64,000 nucleotides of DNA, taken from Spirodela intermedia. Its lineage: Eukaryota; Streptophyta; Magnoliopsida; Alismatales; Araceae. The first letter of the stretch is position 1. Each line of letters starts with the position of its first letter. Positions 23,230 to 34,600 of this stretch are shown in pieces. The notes beneath the pieces were generated by a model. That model searched no databases and was not told the DNA's origin. It worked only from the letters and a program-made list of their open reading frames with translations. The position numbers and the translations under genes were made by a program. The stretch lies in contig LR746275.1 of assembly GCA_902729315.2 (NCBI GenBank), forward strand, positions 2,388,501-2,452,500. The letters run 5' to 3'.

Positions 23230-26200
23230 TCACATCACGCCGGCGGCGCCCCTCGGAAGCCGGAGCCTGCTCGGGAGCTTTCTCGACGACGGCGGGCAAG
23301 GAGCCTGAATTGGAGTCCTTCAGGGTGAAATCGGAATCAGAAACGATTTTCGTTCGATCATATGCATCGATCAAGGGGTTAGATTGAAATATGATCTACC
23401 TCTTTGCGTCCGGGGTCTTGGCGAGCTTCTGCTGGGGTTTCTTCGTCTTCGACGCGCTCGCAGAGACCGCCGGGTTCGACTCGGAGGAACCGGAGGAGAC
23501 GACGATCTGGTCCTCCGAGTCAGTCGTTCCGATCTCGGAAGGCCCATCCTCCAACGCCGTCCCGTTCCTGCTGAAAAGATAATCTGGTCCTGCTACCGCT
23601 GCCCAATCACTGAGGGAGCTGCCGTTGCTTCCGACGCGGTCCAACTTGTTGACCATGACCTTGTCGACCCATTCTTGGGAATCGGTCTCGTTCTCTTCGC
23701 CAGCCCGGGAGTCAACGCACGGGCTGCTGTTATCAGGCCAAGGGGGGGAGTCGGCGGCGGCCAGTAACTGCTCCTGGAGATCGGAACCAGGTCTCTTCCG
23801 CCGCGGCAAGGAATTATTATTCTGGAAATCCCAGACGAACCCATCATTAAAAACCTTTGATGATATCATGGGCACTGGAAAAAATCTGAACTTTGATCAA
23901 TGTTTTCTCACATGTTCCCTCCAAGCTGTCGATTTGGACAACGGTGTGAAAAGCATCGTTCTGCGCACTGAGGGAGTTGACTTGAGACTGCCAGCTGCTT
24001 CTTCGGCTTCTGATGATTCTTTTCTTGCGAGCGCCGCCTTGAGATGGGCGATCTAAGCGCAGTGAAAGAGAGTTTTGAGGGGAGGTAGTCAACGGCATGA
24101 GAGGATAATAACTAAATGGGTAGAGAAGAAGAAGAAAAACCTGCTCCTTGAGCTCTTTGACCTCCCCGTTCTCTTTATTGAGACGCGCTGCGCCGAGCTC
24201 CACGGAGGAAACCCGCTCCGCGAACTTGAGGGTGCTAATGGTCTCCCCCGCAGCGTCTTGCTCTGGGCTCACGTGGACAAACATCAACGTCTTTGCTTGG
24301 CCTCCTGCGTTGCCATGGGAATCGTTAATTCTCAGCGATAAGGAAGAGAGATAGAGAGAGAGAGAGAGAGCAGGATATCTTACCGAGGGAATCCTGGAGG
24401 AGTTGAGTGAGTTTACTGTTCCTGTAAGGAACGTGGGAGTTCTTCTGGGCGAGAGCGGCGATCACGTCACCCAGTGCCGACAGAGATCTGTTGATGTGCT
24501 GGGCTTCCTTCATCCTCTCCCCGGTGACCTCGGATTTGAGAACTCTTTCACTGCCGGCGAGGTCAACCAGGTGCATACAGCCCCGGAGGACGGCGCCGGA
24601 GGCCACCTCCCTTCCTTGAACGTGAACAGTCAGGCAGCTGTACGACGATCCATCAGAACTCCAGCTTAAGAAGAACAAGATAATTTCTCATAGGCCAAAG
24701 CAGAAGGAAACAAAAACCTGTGAGAGCGGCTGCTGCGATCATTCAAAGCCGTTGCACCCACCGCGCGATTTCTTTGCCCGATGTTCATCAGCTCGATGAC
24801 TTCGGACGTTGATGAGACGGGGACCAGGCTTGCGTTCGGCACATTCAGACCCTTCTGGGAGCTGTTTCGAATCTCTAACGTGATCATAGGTCAAGGAAAC
24901 GGAAGCGGAGAAGAAACCGAGAAATCTGAGAGGAATCGAGACTAGAAAAAGCGAGCAGGATATCTTTTGCCGACCCCGTCGCTGACCAGAAGATCTCTGA
25001 CTTGCTCGTTATAGATCTCAATCATTTGAACAGCGATATGATAGGTGATTGTGTCCTTTCTACGCTCCGAAAGCTGGAATAGGTCGCTCAAGGCCCTGTA
25101 GTTCACACCCTGGCTCTGTTCAGTAATATCCCTGGGTCCCGTCTGTCAGAACAGATGTCAGCTTTAATTATTCCATACATAAAGAAGAATTTACTAGCTT
25201 TACCTAGGAAATATTCGGAAAAAATTGAGTAATAATGGCCCCACAAAAGTTCCTGCTCACCATCGTGTACGTTTTCCCAGATCCTGTCTGGCCGTACGCA
25301 AATATGCAGACGTTGAAGCCATCCAGAACAGAGCGAATCAAAGGTTGCGTGTCTGAATAGATCTCCTCTGCAAGACGATGATTGAAGGGTTAGTCGGAGT
25401 TGCAGCCCAGTTGAGAACACAGAGACGAAGTCAATACTGAGCAACCTTGGGTTGCAGAGGGTCCGAATACTTTGTTGAAGGTGAACGATTTGTGCCCTTC
25501 TTTTCCGTTCTTGGATGGGTTGATAATGGTGATGTTTCCATCATCTGCACGACTGACAGTGCTCACTGATCTCTGCTCCCCCGGCAGAAAGGGCCTCACA
25601 CGGCAGTAAACCCTGATATTCCCTGAAGAAGGGGAAGAAGAACAGAGTGCAGACAGAGGGGTAAGAGAGTTTTTCTCTGACATAAGAGGTAGAAGCCTGA
25701 CGGAATGAAAGATTATGCTGAAACAGTGATGGTTCTTGCCTTTCAAATCCTGCACTTCGTTGTATAGTTTCCTGTTTTCCTCAAGAACCCTGTGATATCC
25801 TGATGCGGCATCCGCTAAAGACCTCAAGTGTCTTCCTGTTGAGGAAAAGAACAGACGGCGGGGGAACCGTAAATATTTGCGAGGTGGAGATAGACTCAAA
25901 AATCCGAACAACTCACCGAGTGTTGTGATCTCCTGAACGTAATTCGTCTGAATGGTTTGCATCCCTGCTCGAGTGTTGCCGAGGATATGCTTCAGCTCCT
26001 GCAAATTAAAACAGAAAAATTGAAGGGTTTTACTGATTACGAGCTGGTAAGGTTAATTGATTCGTGATATGAAAAGAGATGATTTCTGACCTGAATATCT
26101 TTTTGTTGACGCTCAAATACAGCATTCTGCTTTGCAAGCCTCTGTTTACATTTCTCCTCTGAGATGGCACGTGTATCATCCTTCCCACCGTGGGCACAAT

Positions 26201-28498
26201 TTTCCTCCTCCATTTCCATCTAGGCGAGGCAGAACATTTGACGAGTTTCGGATGAAATAATTTTCATAAAGTGATCTATGCAAGTGATCACTGGCAAATG
26301 AATCCCTACGAAAGGAATTTGACGACCCAACACGAGTGAGAGTAAAGTCTCCTATATGCATACCTTGGTGCCATCTGAAGAAATGGCAAGCTCTGCAAGA
26401 ACTCTTCTCTTGGAGATCACCTTGCTACCATCACCATTGAAATCCTTCGAGGTCGTTTTCACCTGTTTAATGAAATATTAAAAAAAATTATCATCAGTTG
26501 CAATGAACTCGCCCATGGCTTGTCCTTCATTCAATCCAAGGAAAAATCATGCGAAGATTGGCATCCATCTCCAAGTACCCGATTAATATATACACTCTTA
26601 AAACTTCATACTGTGAATTCGGGCAAAGAAGACTCTAATTTTGTCTATCAATGTTTCTGGATGAACCAGTCGTTAATCAATCAGAACGATCGATCGAAAA
26701 TATTCCACCTTTTCTACAGTATAGAATAATTGTTTACTTCGAATTGTCGATACTTTACCATTTCATTCTGGCTAACCATTCGACGTTCAAACTCCTCAAC
26801 CACCTTTTTCAGCATAGACTCCACTACCTGGGGAAATAAAGATACGGCCTTATCCCTCTATCCAATGAAAGATAATCAGACGAGGGAGACAAAATCATGG
26901 GGTCTTACTGATGGGATTTCTTCAGGCTTCCTGTCCGAGAGAACCGCCCTTACAAGCATATTCAGAGAATGAGATGTGGTCTGCATAAATATCAAGAAGG
27001 CTTACGATCATTAGTCCATATTCAATCTCCTCAACCGAGTTACGAATAAAACCAACCAACCAACTAACCATTTCGCTGGATTCGTCGTTGAAGCTTGAAG
27101 AAAATTTCTGGTCATCTTGGAATTTTCCATTTGAGCATATGTTCCTTGAGACGGAATTAATGAAAAGCTCCGAATTCTTCCTTATGTAGTATTTCCCTGA
27201 GCCAGCGGATTTCAGATTTCCCCCGTATTTCCAAAGACCAGTTCCCCCCATCTGCTTCCATTCGCAGTAGGATTTAAGAGCCAGAACACAATTGACAACC
27301 CTGGAACATTTCCCCCCCTGCAGACTCAGTGAAGAAGAAGCGAGAAATCTCGATCAGAAATAATTTTTGGAAGAGAGTCGCTGTTGATGAATTCCCTGAT
27401 CTATGAAAACTGTAGCTAATCAGGTTCTCATGCAGACCTTCTCCAGATCGGATGCCTCAAATGTTGGAAGACCCTTGTCTTGAACTGCAACAAGGAAGTT
27501 TCTGACATTCTCAAAGTACTGATAAGCCGATAGTGCTGCTCCATCTGGGAGCAGAGCTGGATCGACAGGGATTTCCACCACCTGAGAAGGAGGGATTTCA
27601 GACTGTATGATGGAGATCAGGCTCAGGATGAGAGGGGCCAGAGACGCACCTTTGGCACAGCTCCTGGATGGACATTGTTGAGCACATTGCAGAGAATTAA
27701 CCCACTTCTTAAGGCGAGAAGGAATTCTTCCTCCGTGGGCTTCTCCGGCAGATCCTTCTCCCCCAAGGCGCCGAGAGTTTGCCTCAGCCACGCTGCAGCC
27801 TCGTGTCTTCTACTAGCTGTACGTAAGAAGTAGTCGGCGATTTGTTTCATGTTTGAATTCTTTTGATCCGTCTGGGGTTGCTATGATCAAGTATTTTGCT
27901 CAAAGTAGAAGTGAAGGATTTCAATGGCTTTCCCGAACTTAGAGCGACTAAATGAGAGGCGCCCCATGATGCCTGGCCTCATCAATGGCACTTCTAAAGA
28001 AGTCGGTAAAGATAAAATCCTGTGTGTTGGGTATTTTTATCAGAAGTATGAAATCAAACTATGGTTTCATTCCGAGTTGGCAATGTTGTTTCCGAAGAAG
28101 ATCTCCTGATCCTCTGAAAAAGTTTGAGTTTCGCTATTAATGACAGAAAGATGGGACGACTTCGTGAAGATCATTTAAGAAGATCTATCGGTTGTTCGAG
28201 TAACGAACAGGTGCACGATCTACAACGGAGGTGATCGGTCCCTCGTTGAATCTTACTGAGAGAAATCATCGAATCAAAATTTCTATGCGTCGATTTCTCA
28301 ACTGCAGCTTGTAGAGATCAAAATTTCGATGTTGAAAGGGAACGATGACCTATCAAAAGATAGCAATAAGGAAAAAATACCTGCTTCCTCGGACCTCCTG
28401 GAGGCCATGTCGATGTCTCTCGGTCGGGTCCAATGTTGCTGGAGGACGTCCTCCACCACGGAGGCCGCCGGAATTGAAAGTAAACCCTCTGGCGCCAT
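23230..28498 (-). CDS. Kinesin-14 with N-terminal calponin-homology domain (KP1-like)
   Basis: Minus-end-type kinesin of the plant KIN-14/KP1 group. Exons: 28381-28498, 27650-27816, 27438-27581, 27069-27317, 26909-26980, 26759-26827, 26364-26462, 26091-26219, 25917-25998, 25740-25835, 25446-25622, 25261-25367, 24964-25142, 24718-24879, 24384-24637, 24141-24304, about 23989-24052, about 23400-23874, 23230-23317; about 965-985 residues. The start [10 protein letters not shown] matches KP1. A CH domain (about 45-165: [29 protein letters not shown]) is followed by coiled coil, then the motor from about 409: [11 protein letters not shown]-loop GQTGSGKT near 493-500, NDRSSRSH near 609-616, LVDLAGSER, and [18 protein letters not shown]. 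The tail holds SPPWPD and [10 protein letters not shown], shared with KP1. Intron 13 is U12-type AT-AC and intron 10 is GC-AG. The exon 17/18 junction and the last exon are less certain. Confidence 0.9.
24352..24371. repeat. (GA)n in kinesin intron 15
   Basis: Short GA run lying about 13 bp inside intron 15, just after its 5' splice site on the coding strand. Confidence 0.8.
24880..24963 (-). other. U12-type AT-AC intron (kinesin intron 13)
   Basis: On the coding strand the intron opens ATATCCT and closes TTCCTTGACCTATGATCAC, with a branch-site match TTCCTTGAC about 11 nt before the AC end. Using these borders joins GGC AAA AG to G TTA GAG ATT, restoring the conserved [12 protein letters not shown] of KP1 kinesins. 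No GT-AG pair in the region keeps the frame. Confidence 0.9.
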
Positions 28499-29115
28499 TT
28501 TCCCAAAGCGAGGAAGGAAGATGAACGGCTGTTTCACAGATGATATATAACTCAAAGAAGCAGAAAGCTCTCCCACAAGCAGAACCTCTGGCAAATGTGG
28601 CAACTACTCTCTCATCTGCTAACCACAAACCTCTTCACGTTCATTACCGTGTCCCAGATCGGAAGAAACTCGGAGGAAGCTCGATTACAATCAGAGCTCG
28701 AGAACTGTGAATCTCGGCCGTAACGGATCGGGATTGGAGAGAAGAAGAACGCGCAACGTTCGACAGGGGAACTGAAACTATCTGCTGCTGCCGGTGCCCG
28801 TGGAGAGTAGTAAAGCGTCGATTGCGTTCGTCGGACTCCTCTTCTCTCTCTTCGCGTTGATCCCGGTGACAAGGGGGGGGGGGGAACAGAGGGCGTAGTT
28901 TGTTCCACCTCTGCGTCAGCTGCAGCTCGTTGTTATCGCTGCTGGCAATGGCCGCCTTCTCCTCTTCCCCTCGGCTCCCTGATTTACACGGGTTCTGCCT
29001 CCACCCCTCCTGATGCTCTGCACAATCCACGGAGCACTCTACCGAACACCGGCTGCCGATCTGTTCCTATCTGACGTGAGAGAGGAAAAGTGTGCCAGAG
29101 CAAGAAGGAGAGGAG

Positions 29116-29159
29116 ATGGGGAGAGAGAAAGAGATAGATAGAGAGAGAGAGAGAGAGAG
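29116..29159. repeat. (GA)n tract upstream of the kinesin
   Basis: GA/GATA run about 620 bp upstream of the kinesin ATG; CT on the coding strand. Confidence 0.85.
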
Positions 29160-30116
29160 CGATCTGCAGATGGAAGGAACAATGGGGACGACGACGGGAT
29201 CCTATTCTTGACGCTCACCACCTCCGCGTTCCCCGGCCGTGCTCTCGCGCCCGTTGGGCTGGCCTGAAAAACTACCAAGTTATCCCCTATTTGTAAAATA
29301 TTTACACAATAAACCTCATTCATTTGGTTACTTCACCTACCCCCGTCCAAAGGTTAAATAGGGGTTTCTCTGTAATAATAATCTTCCCGGGGGGGCGGGA
29401 CAGATGGCAGAGATATCCATACTAGCAAGAGGAGAGCGTATTTTTTTAATTATTTTTAAAATTAAGCCCTTTTTTCCCGAAACAGCAATTTTCAAAAACC
29501 AAGGGGGGAATTTTTAGTCGGCATTTTCTAGTTTTTCTACTCCTTTTGCGTCATTTTAAATAATCCCTCCTTAAAATGGATTTAGAATCTTTGCATAAAA
29601 TGTATCGAACCACAGTTTTTTGAAATTATTTTATCCCAAAAAAATATGTTTTTTTATTTTTTTACCACAATTATAGTAAAAATAATAGTCCAATCAGATG
29701 AAACAAGATGGACATCACTAGAATAAAAAAATAAATAGGTCATATCCAGATATTAGAAAGACTGATATGGTTTTTATGGTAAATATCCCAAATCCTCTGC
29801 TGGAGAAACCGTACTCGAACATTGAATGGGTGTTGCCCTATATTCAATTTTCATTTTTACTGGGTGAAAAGTAAAATGATTTATTTAATGATGTCCTATC
29901 TTTACTTTTCCTCCCACCACCCGTGTTCCCTGTCCCATTTAAAAATTAAGAAACTTGGACGGTGTATGCGACCGCAGAGGCCATGTGAGAGAGATGCTCT
30001 CCCCTTTCCCCGCAACGGTCGAAAATATTTCAAAAGCCAGGCTCGGATGCGATTCTGCTTGGCTCGGATATCCGTTACTCCCGCCCGCCGCCTACAACAA
30101 AAGCGAAAAGCAAACC

Positions 30117-30154
<38 letters not shown>

Positions 30155-30712
30155 GAGGTTATGGGGCCCACATGAAAAGCGTGGCAAACCTCTGGTGGTC
30201 GGCTAACCGGCCCCACCAAGCGGCCGCCATCCTGTGGCGCTCACCTTCTACGGGACGTATGTAAAAAAAGTTAAAATATAAAGGTGGGGATGGTAGACAC
30301 AGCGACTTAAAGGGTTTTATTTTAAATTTCGCCCCCCCGCCCAACGGTGTTCTTAGCCTTTAGGTCTCCACGTGTCTCTGGAAATTCAAATGAGACACGT
30401 GTCGAAATCTTCAGTTTCTAAGATATATTCCGCGAATTATATGGTACCATTACGAAGTATTTTTTATGTCCCTATGTTTTTATCTTTAGGGTTTTCACGT
30501 AAATAGTTCCTCCAGTGCTTATCCTCTTTTCCTCTCGTTTTCGCACGAGAGAAAAAAAAAAGTAGTAATCATAAAGCGAGGAAAAAGGGGGAAAAGGATA
30601 ATGGGCCATTACCCTTTATAAAAAGATTGTCGGCCCACTAGTAGCCCAGGCTCCACCGAGCCCAGATCTTCGGTTAGGTGCAGATTATAAAACGGTTCCC
30701 CGGCGCCCATTT

Positions 30713-30767
30713 CCTGTGGTGAGATGACCGTAGGAGGAGAAGCGATTGGGTCCCCCTTGCCCCCCTA

Positions 30768-30823
<56 letters not shown>

Positions 30824-30956
30824 CTCACAAGGCCATCGCCCCTTGCTCATTTTGGGGCTTCTATCACCCATGGGCATGGACCAATTTACAGATGGCCGTT
30901 GTCCTGTGGGGAGATGGGCGTTGGAGGACAGGCGATTGGGCCCCCAACGCCCCTCT

Positions 30957-31000
<44 letters not shown>

Positions 31001-31090
31001 TCACAAGGGCATCGCCCCTTGCTCATTTCGGGGCTTCTATCACTCATGGGCATGGAACATTTTACAGATGGCCGCAGCTAAGAAGATGCG
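30713..31090. repeat. Two-copy tandem duplication, 190-bp period, with (GA)n cores
   Basis: Copies start at 30713 and 30903 (CCTGTGG, GAGATG, GCGATTGGG, then CTAG and a long GA run). Each continues through CCTCACAAGG and CATCGCCCCTTGCTCATTT to CATGGGCATGGA or a close variant and ACAGATGGCCG. The GA cores lie at 30773-30820 and 30960-30995. A partial third start follows at about 31066. Confidence 0.9.
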
Positions 31091-31286
31091 TTCCAGGGTG
31101 TGGCCACCATCTGCATTCTGATGGAAACCAGAACGGAAGAGAGAGAATATAGAACACATCCCATCTCCCCTCCCTCTCTCTCTCTATCTCTATCTTTCTC
31201 TCTCATCAGAATAAGATCATAAGGCCCGCCTGTGGATCCCAGAAAGAATGGAATGGCGATGCAGTGGAGAGAGAATCTCGGGTTTT

Positions 31287-31576
31287 TTAGATGGCGTGGG
31301 GTTGGGGCTCCGGGGGGAACAGGGAGATGAGGGACCTGTGGATCATCTCGAAGCTTGTGAAGGTGATCACCGCCGTCGGGGTCGTCCTCAGCAGGTTCGT
31401 CGCGTATCCCCGGTAGAAGCCCAGCACCCCCTCTCCACGGAACACCTTCTTTATGCAGTCCACCGCCCCCTCATACCTCTTCGGCGAATGGAATCCCTGC
31501 TCCTGCAGCCTCGAGCGCACCACCTTCAATCCGGAAGAGACACCCATCGTCAAAATTGGTAGATAGATGGATACAT

Positions 31577-31611
<35 letters not shown>

Positions 31612-34600
31612 CTCGTGGGGGTATGTTAACGTCGAAGCGATGATCTTAGAGACGGAGGATGCGAGGGCGACGTTGCCGGCGGTGAGGGAGTCGACGGTGG
31701 TGTTGTCTGCAACAACGGGTGCAGTCAGACGCCGGAGGAAGAGGAGAGGAGTCTGAGGAAGAGAGGAGGAGGAGAGAAGAAGGGTCACCTCGTTCAGCCA
31801 GATAGACTTTGATCTTCTCGTAGGTCGGGAACTGGATGGCGACATGGCTGATTCCGGCCAACGCTGGGAGAAGGCCGCTGCTCAACACGAAGTAGGCATT
31901 TTTAGAAATCTCGAGCCTCCCCAGATCGAATGAGGAAACGTCATTAGAAACCTGTATAGCCCTCGGACGCCCTCCTCGCGGGTTATCCTCCTCAAAGCGG
32001 CCAGGGTGCCCGTGTAGGGCACCACGCCGGGTCTCATCCCCTGGGTCTAGAAGAGATAGCAGGCGGGTCAGGGTAACCCCATCGACAGATTAACAGATCC
32101 ATGAGGCAAATATATGAGCAATTTAAGACAGAAGACGTGGGTTTCTTGGATCTTCCGCAGATGAAATTTTCATGTGCAATTATGGTCATAATGTTGGATA
32201 ATATTCATGCATCAATCATCGTGTATGGTCTGAAGAGTTCAACAGAAGAGAAGACACGAGTTCTTGTATCCCTCGCAGATCTGTTTTCTCTCAAGTCAAG
32301 TTGAGACTGAGCTGATGATCATATTAATCTCCAGAATCATAAGACGCAGAGCATTTTATTAGCAACGTACTTGGAACCGAGTCTTGACGACCCACAGTGG
32401 ATTAGTCAATACTGTTGTTGTAGCTCCAGCAGCAGATGCAGCTGCCATGTTGGCGCCAAGGGAGAGCTGATGGCTCCCATCTGCTCAATATTAAGATCTA
32501 CCAAGAATAAGAACAAGCACTGATCTGGTCCAAGCGCTGACCCATCTCGATGAGATGGGCCAATTCAGATCAATTTCCATATGACAATCGAAAAAATATT
32601 CAATTTTTTAAAGGGTTATGCAAACTGACCGTTGGTGGACAGCAACGATTTTAGTTGCTCGTAGGCAGTAAAATAAACCTGAAACAAGAATGAAGGGACG
32701 TAAATCCTCAAGATATTCTAAAACCCTAAAAAAAAAAAAAAAGACCAAGCTGGTCAATCCAAGCCTTCTCGAGCTCACAAACTCTGACAAGCATTCGACA
32801 GCTTCACATGGTGCTCAATCAGCTGCACAGCCGCCTCAATTGGCTACCTTGATGGAAAACTATTTACTGATAGCTATCAACTACAAATAAAGATATGATA
32901 GATATCCTCCAAGGCCACTATTATCAGAATAAGGGGGGCACGAATACCTTTGGAATGTTTTTCAATGGCGTTTATATAATTATTCAGCCATCAATATATC
33001 TTTTATACATTCCCCCTCCCCAGTGCTCCACAGAAATTCTTCTTTTCACACTAAAAGGTTGCTACTATCGAAATCTCCCACTTGGGGCATTTTTGGGTTT
33101 TGGCTTTTGTAATAGAAATCAACGGTCAACGGCGTCACCAGGGAAAGAAAATGTAGGCAGGATCATGTGCAGGACCAGAGACTCACCGCCCAGGTTGGGA
33201 GTAATGCTAGCACAGTGGGAGACAGACCACGGTACATTCCATGCAGCCCTTCCTTCAGGAATATTTGTTCCAGGCTACCAATAATGAGGCTGCCTGATGT
33301 AACACAAACATTGGACTTTCATGAGCCGAATTGAATGAATTCAAGAAATACGTCAATCAAACAGATCGTAAACTTTTGCCAAAATATGGTAATTCAACGT
33401 CAGTTCACCAAAAAAATGCAAGAAAAGAAATTTGATAGGGAAGGAAGGTTTCTGTCACATGGAAGAGAGAGAATTTTTCTGAATGATTGTTAGAGTTTGA
33501 CCATCACGTTAAACTAGTTAGACTGTCAGCGAGCTGGACGGAATTAGATCAACAAGATAGATATCAGAGTTCTAAGATCTAAATATGGATGTGTTTTAGA
33601 AATACTTACTGTAGCTAATCATGATACCAAAGATAAATAAATATATGAAAAGATAATGATGAGAGACACAGTAAATTCCGATCAAATTCTTCAAAATAAT
33701 GCGTGTATATTCGAAATGAAGAAATGAACTACCTGCTGAATTTTTTTGCAAGTTTAAGTCTTCCGACAGTTAAGATTGGTGTAAATTCTGGCAAAAGTTG
33801 ATATAGGGATAAGAAGTTCATGCAACAAGCATATCACAAAGATAAAAAAAAATGCATTGCAACTATTTTCTGGAATCATGTTCTTATTACAAAGAGGCCT
33901 AAAATACCATGTCATACAGAGACATGGCGGGATGTTTGTCTCATCCAAGGTGTGCGATGAATACAGTGTAGAAAAAAGATTATGCAAGTAGCAAATTAGT
34001 TATTAAAAAAATGTAGATCGTATATATGGATTGCCATAATTCATTAATGCAAATGCATGGAACATAAATATGTTCTAAACCATGACTTTTCCATTGTCGA
34101 GTTGGATAAACTCTGTTTTGCATTGATTTATTAAATTATCAATAACTGAGTTGGATGATCGGTTCTGTATCCTCCAACCCAAATCAGAAGCACCGTACCA
34201 CTTCACTACAAGGCCAAATTCAGCCTGCTGAAATGAATCTGATTTGGTATCATTTTATCAAAGAATCTGTAAGGAAACTCATAATTGTATCAGTAAATGA
34301 CAGAACCGATGGGATAGCTGAAATATCGAGTTTTTTTTCTCAGTTTGATGGCATTTTACCCAGATATAATGGCCCATTAGAAGAAGAAAAAAATAATAAT
34401 CTCACGCATTTCGGTTTCCTGCATACATCAGAATGCATACAAGGATGAGCCGATGGAAGAAAACCATCTTCGTGTTAGGAATGATCCCTTCAAGCGGTAG
34501 GAGACAATAAGAAGAGAGAGGGTATCAGACAAGAAGAGAAACAATCCCGCAAGAACACAAGAACAGGTCAGCCTCCTCAGTTTCGACACGTCATGATATT

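Larger units (their letters stand above)
28499..31286. other. Intergenic, kinesin upstream and NAD+ carrier 3' flank
   Basis: Kinesin leader and promoter sequence (28499-29300) include a GA tract at 29116-29159 that reads CT on the kinesin sense strand. AT-rich sequence follows (29300-30700), then GA-rich duplicated units (30713-31090). No gene is recognised. Confidence 0.6.

Noticed and set aside
24880-24963. Conventional GT-AG splicing for kinesin intron 13
   Set aside because: The only nearby GT donor (GGG|GTC) is in the wrong phase for the TTAG acceptor and would destroy the conserved KRLEIRN join; the U12 signals fit exactly.
30713-31090. Regular repeats with spacers that could suggest a CRISPR-like array
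   Set aside because: Two long units of 190 bp with microsatellite cores in a plant nuclear genome; this is a tandem duplication.
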